A stretch of DNA of 8,474 bases from the NCBI GenBank assembly GCA_015486475.1, contig WFRO01000124.1, positions 1 to 8,474 on the forward strand, given 5' to 3'. Positions within the stretch are counted from its first letter, which is position 1. Each line of letters opens with the position of its first letter. Under the pieces are notes generated by a model. That model worked only from the letters and a program-made list of their open reading frames with translations, did not search any database and was not told the DNA's origin. Positions 1 through 6,935 of this stretch are shown here, piece by piece. The position numbers and the translations under genes are program-made. The DNA is from Bacteroidales bacterium. Lineage in GTDB: Bacteria > Bacteroidota > Bacteroidia > Bacteroidales > VadinHA17.

Positions 1-970
1 CAAAGATCAGGGCAACCATGATTCGTGTACCTTTGGACGCATGCTGAAATTCTTTCCATAAGAATATTCCCCACAACATGGCAACAACCGGTGCAGCGTT
101 GCTCAGGGCATAAGCTACTGCAGGGCTCGCGGCGCCCACAGCGATCAGGCTGGCTACCAAACCGCTGAGAAAGACCAGCGCCCCCAGGAGACCGATCAGG
201 TGGGTTTTCCATGAGGCGGCGAAATAATCACGGGCATACACAGGTTTTCCCTCAAGCGGCTTTCGCATCATGCCGGGGATGATCAACAGGGTGGACAGGA
301 AGGCTCCGAGGGTGAAGAAAAAGATGGCAGTGTAAGGAGTGAGGGTTCCTCCACCGCCGGTAACAAACGTACTGTCCAGCGACTTGATAAGAAACCCGTA
401 AAAAAAAGCGATCAGTATGCCTGCAATAACAGCCAGCAGGATCCCTTTTCCTGCCGGTTTGTCCGGGATATCTGAGATGTTCTTGTAGGCTCTGCCACTC
501 AGGAGGATCGCCAGAATGATAAAAAGAACACCTCCCCAAAGTAACAGAGGCTTTGATTCCGGTTGGCCTTTGTCCATTAGGACAATAATGTAATTAACGG
601 CGATCCCGAGGATCCATGCCAATCCCCCGCCTATCGGGAAAGCTGTTGACATACCGGCAATACGGATGGCCGCACTCAATAATAATGTGCCCGTATTCCA
701 GATAAAACCACTGATCATTGCGAACAACAGGCTTATCAAACTTACGTTGCGCAGGTCTGCAAGAAAACTCCTGCCCGAGGTGCCAAAACTGCCCAGCGTA
801 AAGGCAAAGAAAAGTGAGGACAGGATAAGGCCCAGGGCAAAGTCCCAGTAAAAAAGTTCCAGGGACCATGATCCGGGAGCTATCTTCAGACTGTTGGCCC
901 AGGAGCCCCAGCAGACCATAGCCAGAATGAAGAAAAAAATAGCGATCGAATATTCATGAATGAGTATCAT
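1..970 (-). CDS. Ureide-permease-like/DMT-type sugar or metabolite transporter (3' end off the window)
   Basis: Inner-membrane permease, probably the importer for the operon's substrate. My translation gives 323 uninterrupted residues from the ATG at 970 to the left edge. Hydrophobic segments lie at roughly residues 6-24, 36-59, 76-99, 109-132, 142-159, 175-195, 212-232, 256-278, 285-304 and 316 onward, about ten as in the drug/metabolite transporter superfamily. The first helix ends in CWGSWANS (20-27), which resembles the CWGSWANT signature I associate with plant ureide permeases and the related bacterial proteins often labelled 'multidrug DMT transporter'. Other markers are ELFYWD (38-43), the glycine-rich FPIGGGLAWILG (111-122) and a second-half AVAYALSNAAPVVAMLWGI (284-302). 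Only a few C-terminal residues should be missing. It is the last visible gene of the operon, 66 bp after the isomerase, with no terminator or convincing promoter in that gap. Family placement is good. The substrate is inferred from context only, and a sugar, polyol or sugar acid is more likely than a ureide here. Confidence 0.85.
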   Translation of the reverse strand, partial: MILIHEYSIAIFFFILAMVCWGSWANSLKIAPGSWSLELFYWDFALGLILSSLFFAFTLGSFGTSGRSFLADLRNVSLISLLFAMISGFIWNTGTLLLSAAIRIAGMSTAFPIGGGLAWILGIAVNYIIVLMDKGQPESKPLLLWGGVLFIILAILLSGRAYKNISDIPDKPAGKGILLAVIAGILIAFFYGFLIKSLDSTFVTGGGGTLTPYTAIFFFTLGAFLSTLLIIPGMMRKPLEGKPVYARDYFAASWKTHLIGLLGALVFLSGLVASLIAVGAASPAVAYALSNAAPVVAMLWGIFLWKEFQHASKGTRIMVALIF

Positions 971-1036
971 TTCCGTTTTTTCTGAATAATTATTTGGTGC
1001 AGTGGTTTGTAAAAGATACTTTGTGGTGACAAGCGT

Positions 1037-2455
1037 TTAGCTATGCACATATACCTCCCATCCCAGATATTTTTCACAAGCTTCTTTCAGGATCTTTGCG
1101 CTTTTGGAACGGTTCATGGCCACATGGTGCTCAAATCCGTTCATACACATATAATCCAGTAGCTTCTGCATATCGGGCACCTCAACCACACCGCGGCCAC
1201 CTACGGTATCCACCTTGTCGTCTGTGATCGTGCCTTCACCCACATACATTTTTACCACACCACGGGAATCATCGGTGGAAATTTTGGCATAAGTCATATC
1301 TCCCTTTGCAATATTGGCTTTCAATCCGCCGAAACACCTTTCACGGCCCAGCGATTCGCCGAGAATGTCAAGGTTGGAGATCTCAAAATCGGCATCGCCG
1401 ATGAAACTTTTCGGAAAATTTGAACAGTGGGTACAGATCGCCTTATTGGGCAAACTGTTGAAATTATTGTTCCAGTCGAGATAACCGGAAGGTTCTCCCG
1501 AAGCCAGATAAAGGGCATACATGGTAAGAGCTCCGGTCACATCCATTTCACAGGCGCTGGGTTTTCCTGCTTCACCCATCATGCTCATGGGCAGGCAGGT
1601 AGCGGTTCCGTAATTTTCTTCTATCGAGCTCCAGCACTGTATGGCGGTGGCATCTACTTTGTTTGCCACGATCCATTCTTCCACCGCCTTCCACAGCTTA
1701 GCTGATTTTACAATATTCTCTTCAGGGACGGTCGGATCAATAGGTCCATAATCCTTTATTTCTGCTATACGCCGCTGTACATCTTCGTCGGTGGGCATTT
1801 TCAGTGCTGCAAAGATGATCTCGGAAAGGTCAACGACCGATACCGTGATCCCTGATGCCTGTAAGAGCTTTTCCGAGTATCTGACGGTATGGAAGGGATC
1901 GGGGCGTTGTCCGATAGCGCCGATCCGGGCGTTTTTCAGCCCGCCGACCACACGGCATACGGCCGCAAAAAAATGAATATCTTCCGTAAAGATATCGCTA
2001 TCCAGGTCGCATGCGTGCAGGGTGGTATTGGTGAATTTAATTCCCCTCTGGTACAGATTGTTGCATACTGACAGCTTACCGCAGAAAGCATCTCTCCTTC
2101 TGTCCATGGTCATTTGTTCCAGCTTATCATCCACAGCCTGTACCATAACCGGCACATTAAGTCCCGCTTTGTCAATAGCAGTGGATACACCAACTTCATC
2201 GCCAAAATTGGGCAGGATCACAAGAATTCCGTCTATTTCTTTTCGGTGCATGCTGAAATAATCCGCATATTTCAACGCATCGTCCAGTGTTTCCACGGCC
2301 CCGAAAGGTGTGGCATCTTCAGGCATGATGACAGCACCATATCCCAGGGATTCCAATTTGTCAAGGATTTTTTTCCTTCCTTCAACTGCAAGTGCATCCG
2401 GAAAAAAACTACGGGTTGAAACGATCACTCCGAAACTTACTTTTTTTAAAGCCAT
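1037..2455 (-). CDS. L-fucose/L-arabinose isomerase-family protein (COG2407-like sugar isomerase)
   Basis: 472-residue cytoplasmic protein of the FucI/AraA fold, expected to interconvert an aldose and a ketose with a divalent metal, usually Mn2+. The N-terminal half (about 1-170) is the substrate-side alpha/beta domain, beginning with a strand (KVSFGVIVSTRSFF). The middle section carries probable active-site acids: E279/E280 in CWSSIEENYG (274-283) and D305 in ACEMDVTGAL (301-310), which correspond to the Glu and Asp metal ligands of FucI. The C-terminal domain has CTHCSNFP (341-348) and GFEHHVAMNR (440-449), whose His443/444 is the likely third metal ligand. Length is typical of the shorter COG2407 proteins rather than the roughly 590-residue classical FucI. 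The start is fixed by the preceding A-rich stretch and the absence of a better upstream ATG; there is no clear Shine-Dalgarno sequence. It follows the VOC gene by 41 bp. Sugar isomerase is well supported. Calling it L-fucose isomerase would be over-reach, because no fuculokinase, fuculose-phosphate aldolase or fucose mutarotase gene accompanies it. Confidence 0.9.
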   Translation of the reverse strand: MALKKVSFGVIVSTRSFFPDALAVEGRKKILDKLESLGYGAVIMPEDATPFGAVETLDDALKYADYFSMHRKEIDGILVILPNFGDEVGVSTAIDKAGLNVPVMVQAVDDKLEQMTMDRRRDAFCGKLSVCNNLYQRGIKFTNTTLHACDLDSDIFTEDIHFFAAVCRVVGGLKNARIGAIGQRPDPFHTVRYSEKLLQASGITVSVVDLSEIIFAALKMPTDEDVQRRIAEIKDYGPIDPTVPEENIVKSAKLWKAVEEWIVANKVDATAIQCWSSIEENYGTATCLPMSMMGEAGKPSACEMDVTGALTMYALYLASGEPSGYLDWNNNFNSLPNKAICTHCSNFPKSFIGDADFEISNLDILGESLGRERCFGGLKANIAKGDMTYAKISTDDSRGVVKMYVGEGTITDDKVDTVGGRGVVEVPDMQKLLDYMCMNGFEHHVAMNRSKSAKILKEACEKYLGWEVYVHS

Positions 2456-2496
2456 TGTCTTTTTTTTTAAAGGTTATTGGATCATAGTTTTTTTAT

Positions 2497-3021
2497 TTAT
2501 TCTTCTTCAGGAGGATAGATCTTCTCCGGGGGATTTCTCCGTTGGGGTCTTTCGATCAGCTCCAGTGTGGTCGAGATCAGATCCTCGGTATCAAGATAAG
2601 CATAGTGCCCGTCATCGTCAGGTCCGAATCCGGCGCCGTCCATGGTCATTTTTAATCCTGCCTTTTTTGCTTTGGCAAGCGATCCTTCCATGTTATCAGT
2701 GAGAATGCCCAGATGATGTACGCCATATCCGTGTTTTTCGACAAATTCTTTATAGACAGTGTCTCCCTCAAGTGGTTCGATCAGTTCAAGCCGCATTTTA
2801 CCAAAATAGGAGAGCGCTACCCTCATTTTGTATTCTGTATCTTTTCCGTTCCTGGTCATCCTTTTCACCAGGGGTTTGCCGTAGGTGTAAAAATGCCAGG
2901 GCCCGATCCCGAAGATATGGTAGAAATTTTCCACGGCTTTGTCCAGATCGGGAACGATGATGCATACCTGGGCCAGATCACCGACAGGGAATTTTGGATC
3001 GTGTTTTCGGGTTTCCCCCAT
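2497..3021 (-). CDS. VOC-superfamily metalloprotein (glyoxalase/epimerase-like)
   Basis: 174-residue single-chain protein with two beta-alpha-beta-beta-beta modules (about 14-83 and 100-158), the vicinal-oxygen-chelate fold used by glyoxalase I, methylmalonyl-CoA epimerase and ring-cleaving dioxygenases. The four positions that bind metal in this fold appear as Q18 (DLAQVCIIVPDLDKAV), E79 (MRLELIEPLEG), H103 (GVHHLGILTDN) and E154 (STTLELIERP). A Gln/Glu/His/Glu set matches human glyoxalase I, whereas methylmalonyl-CoA epimerase has His first. FGIGPW (37-42) recalls a common signature of uncharacterised VOC proteins. The last 17 residues are a charged, proline-rich tail. It lies 12 bp after the zinc dehydrogenase and 41 bp before the isomerase, so it is very probably co-transcribed. 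No B12 mutase is nearby, which argues against a methylmalonyl-CoA role. A metal-dependent epimerase, isomerase or lyase acting on an operon intermediate is the likeliest job, but the reaction cannot be read from sequence. Confidence 0.85.
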   Translation of the reverse strand: MGETRKHDPKFPVGDLAQVCIIVPDLDKAVENFYHIFGIGPWHFYTYGKPLVKRMTRNGKDTEYKMRVALSYFGKMRLELIEPLEGDTVYKEFVEKHGYGVHHLGILTDNMEGSLAKAKKAGLKMTMDGAGFGPDDDGHYAYLDTEDLISTTLELIERPQRRNPPEKIYPPEEE

Positions 3022-3033
3022 GAGCTTTATTTT

Positions 3034-4086
3034 TTAAGGTTTAAAGACTACTTTACGTGCTTTCCCTTCCAGTGCCAGTTTTACTCCTTTGTCGAAATCA
3101 GTGAGAGGAAGGGTATGAGAAATGATCTTTCTTGCATGGATCTCTCCCGAAGCAAGGAGCTTAAGCGCTTCCTGATGATGTCTCGGGGCGAAAATGGTAG
3201 TCCCGATAAGGTGTAAAGCGTTATAATGAACCAGATTGGTATCAATACCCGGTTTTGAATTATTTTTTGGCAGACCTCCGAACAGGAGTATCCGTCCGCC
3301 TTTTTTTGCCATTTCCACAGCCTGTACCTGGGTTTCGGGAACCGGATTGGCAGTGATGATCACATCTGCTCCTGCTCCTTCGGTCATCTCTCTTACTTCT
3401 TTTACAATGTTTTTTCGGGCAGCATTGATCACGGCATCCGGTTGCAGGTTGCGAATGGTATCCAGCCTGTTTTCCGAAATATCTGCAATGATTACTTTCC
3501 CGGCATCCCGGGTCCTGGCCAACTCAAGATGCAGGGCCCCGATGGGTCCTGCACCCATGATCACCACCGTGTCGCCCCTCCCTACATTCCCTTTCTCCAT
3601 GGCATTGATACAACTGGATAAAGGTTCGGCCAGGGTGGATATTTCGGGGTCAGATCCTTCCGGGAGGGGTTGTATGGCGCTGTTTTGAATGATCTCCGGG
3701 GGCAGTGCAATGTATTCTGCAAAACCTCCCGGCCATGCCTGGGCTATTTCTTTATAATTCAGACATAATTCGGGAACCCCTTTTCTGCAGAATTCGCAGG
3801 TCCCGCAATATACTACCGGAGGCACCGACAGATACAAACCCTCATCCCATGGATTTTCTCCCCTGATACGGTTCTCCACGATTCGCCCGGTGATCTCGTG
3901 GCCGATAACCCAGGGGAAGTGAACTTTTCGGTGTCCGTAACGAAGGGTTCGCAGATCAGAACCACACAATCCGCAGGCTGCAACCCGGACCAGTAATCCT
4001 CCGTCCGGGCATTCAGGCTTTGGAATTTCTTCATAGCGGTAATCCCCGGGCCCGTATACTCTGACCGCATGCATCGTATCATTCAT
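3034..4086 (-). CDS. Zinc-dependent medium-chain alcohol/polyol dehydrogenase (Tdh/sorbitol dehydrogenase-like)
   Basis: 350-residue NAD(P)-dependent dehydrogenase oxidising a secondary alcohol to a ketone, most likely on a polyol, sugar acid or sugar. Catalytic-zinc motifs are C41 in ACGLCGSD (37-44) and H63/E64 in VIGHE (60-64). The structural-zinc lobe is intact, with C94, C97, C100 and C108. The Rossmann fold begins at VVIMGAGPIG (174-183). The acidic D202 at the end of the second strand (IIADIS) favours NAD+ over NADP+. These traits put it in the threonine/sorbitol/galactitol dehydrogenase branch of the MDR superfamily. Its ATG lies inside the end of the preceding gene (ATGAATGA, 8-bp overlap), which implies translational coupling to the SAF-domain oxidoreductase. 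A second Met at residue 5 is a possible alternative start. The VOC gene follows after 12 bp. Family is certain; the substrate is not. Confidence 0.93.
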   Translation of the reverse strand: MNDTMHAVRVYGPGDYRYEEIPKPECPDGGLLVRVAACGLCGSDLRTLRYGHRKVHFPWVIGHEITGRIVENRIRGENPWDEGLYLSVPPVVYCGTCEFCRKGVPELCLNYKEIAQAWPGGFAEYIALPPEIIQNSAIQPLPEGSDPEISTLAEPLSSCINAMEKGNVGRGDTVVIMGAGPIGALHLELARTRDAGKVIIADISENRLDTIRNLQPDAVINAARKNIVKEVREMTEGAGADVIITANPVPETQVQAVEMAKKGGRILLFGGLPKNNSKPGIDTNLVHYNALHLIGTTIFAPRHHQEALKLLASGEIHARKIISHTLPLTDFDKGVKLALEGKARKVVFKP

Positions 4087-5371
4087 CGTTGAGCAGTTTT
4101 TCCTGTTCCTGCCTCATTTTATAAACAAATGTGCCGGTATCCGGTTTAAAATTTGTTTTGGTGAAGGGAGCTCCTTTGGGTATATCCCGGAGAACGATCC
4201 CGTCTTCTGCAATACCAATGGGAATGGCTTGTAACTGTTTTGCTTCCGGGTAGGCAAAGATCTTTCCGTAGAAATCCTCATAACCGATCTCTTTTACCTT
4301 CTGCCCTTTTTTCAGATCTCTTTTGGCCACTGCCACTACCTCAGCTTTCATGTATTCAGCCGTGATGGTGGGTTCGTTCAGCAAAACGGCCTCGGCGATC
4401 GACTGAGGGGTTTCCAGATCACACAGATGGTAGGGACGGAAAAGCAGATAATAGGGCCCGTCTTTATGTGTGATGAATTTCATGTCTTTCCGCATCCTTG
4501 GATCACCGGTGTAAACAATGGTGAAAACACCCGGCGCTATATCCCCGGTGGTATAGTCTACCCGGCCTTTGCCCGAAAATATCCCTCCGTCTTCCTGAGG
4601 AATAAAAGTGGTGACCAGTTCTTCCAGTTCGGCTTTCGGACCATGCATGCCCGGCACATCCGGTATCAGTCCTGTCCCGTTTGCCACTGCGGCCATTTCG
4701 ACCATGGTTTTTGTTCCGTCTTTGAAGGAGGAGAGGATCCTGGGATTCATCCCTTTGGATAAGGCTTCTTCCCTGTATTTTTCGGGTGTTGAGGCAAGGT
4801 CGATCGTGTTGTTCTTTCCCTTTCCCAGACAAACCACCTCAAATCCCATCAATACAGCCTGTTCGTGCATGGTTTTTAATACCCCCGGCTCGTCCCCCGA
4901 AGCAACGGTATACAGTGAGCCTTTCTCCCGGGCCAGGTGGTTCAGATAATACCCGATCGTTACATCGGTCTCAACATTGATCATGATCACAGGCTTATTC
5001 AGCAGGATAGATTCATACGCAATGGAGGCTCCCGTATCTGGGTCTCCGGTAGCTTCAATATTAACTTCCAGAGATTCAAGCCGTGGGAGCAGGGAAGGAT
5101 CGGGCGTGATCACAAATTTCCCTTTTTTTAATAGGTCATGGGATTCATTCAAGTGATCGGTGATGTAAATATCTTTTTTGTCAACCTTCATTTCAAGGAA
5201 TGTATGGACGGCCTTTTGCGGATCGATATCTGCAATGGCCCGTACCTGCATGCCCCGGATGTTTGTGATCGTGTGTGCAAGCCCTGATCCCATCTGTCCG
5301 CAACCGACGATCCCGATCCTGATGGGATCGTGGTTTGCCTCGCGTTGTTTTAATTTTCGCAGTAGTTCCAT
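4079..5371 (-). CDS. NAD(P)-binding oxidoreductase with C-terminal SAF domain (COG4091, DRL-like)
   Basis: 430-residue cytoplasmic protein. The N-terminal Rossmann domain opens with IRIGIVGCGQMGSG (17-30), an intact dinucleotide-binding loop, followed by acidic residues at the end of strand 2 (AIADID, 45-50). The central domain holds the conserved blocks GDEPG (159-163), GKGKNN (183-188), KTMVEMAAVANGTG (221-234), GMHGP (241-245) and FRPYHL (311-316). Residues about 342-415 form a SAF domain, a small fold found in antifreeze-like and sugar-acid enzymes. The architecture is COG4091, often annotated 'homoserine dehydrogenase-like'. From memory the same blocks occur in the DXR-like protein DRL of Brucella abortus, which makes 2-C-methyl-D-erythritol 4-phosphate from 1-deoxy-D-xylulose 5-phosphate by reductoisomerisation. 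Here it lies between a sugar kinase (14 bp upstream) and a zinc dehydrogenase (8-bp overlap) in a sensor-controlled operon. A catabolic reductoisomerase or oxidoreductase on a sugar-like substrate is therefore more plausible than isoprenoid synthesis or homoserine metabolism. The actual reaction is unknown. Confidence 0.88.
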   Translation of the reverse strand: MELLRKLKQREANHDPIRIGIVGCGQMGSGLAHTITNIRGMQVRAIADIDPQKAVHTFLEMKVDKKDIYITDHLNESHDLLKKGKFVITPDPSLLPRLESLEVNIEATGDPDTGASIAYESILLNKPVIMINVETDVTIGYYLNHLAREKGSLYTVASGDEPGVLKTMHEQAVLMGFEVVCLGKGKNNTIDLASTPEKYREEALSKGMNPRILSSFKDGTKTMVEMAAVANGTGLIPDVPGMHGPKAELEELVTTFIPQEDGGIFSGKGRVDYTTGDIAPGVFTIVYTGDPRMRKDMKFITHKDGPYYLLFRPYHLCDLETPQSIAEAVLLNEPTITAEYMKAEVVAVAKRDLKKGQKVKEIGYEDFYGKIFAYPEAKQLQAIPIGIAEDGIVLRDIPKGAPFTKTNFKPDTGTFVYKMRQEQEKLLNDE

Positions 5372-5385
5372 GGTTCTTTATGTTA

Positions 5386-6924
5386 TCATATATTTCTTAA
5401 TCCGGCCAGTTCCAGAAAATCATCTTTGAGGTGCATATAGATCTTCTTGTACAGGTTGAAATATTCCATATAATTTTTATGGTTTTCCGGGTTGGGCTCC
5501 ATGTGTTCCACATATTCTGCCCATTCGGCGGCAACGGAAAAATCCCGGAATATACCCGTTGCCACACCTGCCAGTATTGCATCCCCGAAAGGAGCTCCGG
5601 TACGCCGCTTGACCATGGCTGTGGGCACATTGAATACATCGGTGATGATTTCCCTCCACAGCCTGCTCCTGGCACCGCCTTCATTGAGTATGATGGGTGG
5701 CTCTATCTTTTTTCCGGATTCTTTTAGTATCCTGAATGAATCATAAAGTGCATATGCGACCGATTCCATCATGGCCCGGACCACATGGCCTCTGGTATGA
5801 TGCAGGGACAAACCGAAAACCACGCCCCGCGCATAGACATCCCAGATCGGGGTGCGTTCGCCCATCAGAAAAGGCAGTACGATCAACCCTTCACTGCCAG
5901 GCGGCACTTTTTCCGCTTCGCGGTTTATCAGGTCATAAGTGTCCGTTCCGGTAGTCTCTTCTTCCGCTTTCTCACGCATGTAGAAATTGTCCCGCATATA
6001 CCGGATCAACTGACCACCGGTAGTAGTGGTGGGAACAATGATATAGGTGTCCCCGGAACCGGAAGTGTAATTGAAATTGATCATGGTGTCCGGGAAATGG
6101 GTATCTGTGGTGAGGATCCCGAAATTGCCGCATGTCCCGAGATTCATCTGTATTTGCCCTTCTTCGATCATCCCGGCACCGATCCATCCGGCGTTGCAGT
6201 CCACCTGCCCGGCAGCTACCGGTGTGTTCTCTGCCAGGCCGGTCTCCCGGGCTGCCTTTTTTGTAACGTAACCGATCACATCCTCACACCTGTACAGTTC
6301 CGGAAACAGATCCCTGTCAATACCAATTTTATCCAGTATATCCTGATTGAAATCTTTTTTTAGCAGATCAAATGCTACACCGTAAAAGGCGGCGCCCGAG
6401 TAATGTGCAGTATATTTTCCGGTGAGTTTAAGGTTGATATACCCGTCGATGGAAAGCGCTTTGTATATCCGGCCGTAATCTTCCGGCCTGTTCTCCTTTT
6501 CCCACATCAGATTGGTGATCACGGGATGGTCGTCCAGCCGGTTTTTGGAGATCTCAAAGATCTTCTTTTCACCTATGTTGTCTTTCAACCATTGGACCTG
6601 TTTGACTGCCCGTTTATCCATCAGATTATAGGCATTGTGGACCGGGTTGGCATTTCTATCTACCATTACCAGCGAGGGCAATGCTGACGACACGGCTATT
6701 CCTTTAACATTTTCCGGCGAAACACCCGAATCTTTGAGGATCTTACGGATCATCCTGCAGGCGGCCTGCCAGTAATTGAGAGGATCATGCTCCGACCAGC
6801 CGGGATGCGGCGTCAGGATGGGATATTCTTCAAAAGCGTAGGCAAGTTCTTTTCCATGGGTGTCGATGATGGTTGCCTTTGCTCCTCCCGTACCATAATC
6901 AAGTCCGATCAGGTAGTTTTCCAT
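5386..6924 (-). CDS. FGGY-family carbohydrate kinase (xylulokinase-like)
   Basis: 512-residue ATP-dependent sugar kinase with the two actin-like domains of the FGGY family, which phosphorylates a ketose or polyol to trap it in the cell. The first phosphate loop is GLDYGTGGAK (7-16). WSEHDPLNYW (43-52) is a conserved N-domain segment of xylulokinase-like members. D242 in AAGQVDCNAGWIGAG (237-251) is the expected catalytic base. NLGTCGNFGI (261-270) is the second phosphate loop. GERTPIWDVYARGVVFGL (355-372) is the family signature region, and NEGGARSRLWREII (414-427) the adenosine-binding motif. Length is typical (about 490-520) and no key residue is missing. It starts 11 bp after the regulator's stop codon and ends 14 bp before the SAF-domain gene, so it is the first catabolic gene of the transcript. 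Similarity is broadly to XylB, but no xylose isomerase of the XylA type accompanies it, so the substrate should be left open. Confidence 0.93.
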   Translation of the reverse strand: MENYLIGLDYGTGGAKATIIDTHGKELAYAFEEYPILTPHPGWSEHDPLNYWQAACRMIRKILKDSGVSPENVKGIAVSSALPSLVMVDRNANPVHNAYNLMDKRAVKQVQWLKDNIGEKKIFEISKNRLDDHPVITNLMWEKENRPEDYGRIYKALSIDGYINLKLTGKYTAHYSGAAFYGVAFDLLKKDFNQDILDKIGIDRDLFPELYRCEDVIGYVTKKAARETGLAENTPVAAGQVDCNAGWIGAGMIEEGQIQMNLGTCGNFGILTTDTHFPDTMINFNYTSGSGDTYIIVPTTTTGGQLIRYMRDNFYMREKAEEETTGTDTYDLINREAEKVPPGSEGLIVLPFLMGERTPIWDVYARGVVFGLSLHHTRGHVVRAMMESVAYALYDSFRILKESGKKIEPPIILNEGGARSRLWREIITDVFNVPTAMVKRRTGAPFGDAILAGVATGIFRDFSVAAEWAEYVEHMEPNPENHKNYMEYFNLYKKIYMHLKDDFLELAGLRNI

Positions 6925-6935
6925 GGTGTCAGGTA

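Noticed and set aside
252..869. Two short minus-strand frames (252-539 and 594-869) inside the left-hand gene
   Set aside because: They are out of frame with a continuous ten-helix transporter that reads from 970 to the window edge. Their Arg/His/Cys-rich translations are typical of shifted frames.
971..1036. Possible terminator or internal promoter between isomerase and permease
   Set aside because: No GC-rich stem followed by a T-run is present on the minus strand, and TATCTTTT lacks a TTG at the right distance, so I treat the genes as one transcript.
2459..2469. T-run before the isomerase as a rho-independent terminator of an upstream gene
   Set aside because: On the coding (minus) strand it is an A-run just before the ATG, with no preceding hairpin. 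An A-rich leader of this type is normal before Bacteroidota start codons.
2713..3216. Plus-strand open frame of 167 codons
   Set aside because: It lies antisense to the VOC gene and the end of the zinc dehydrogenase, both of which have intact family motifs. The antisense translation matches nothing I know.
5785..6363. Plus-strand open frame of 192 codons inside the kinase region
   Set aside because: It is antisense to the FGGY kinase over its catalytic core, which is fully conserved on the minus strand, so it is a shadow frame.
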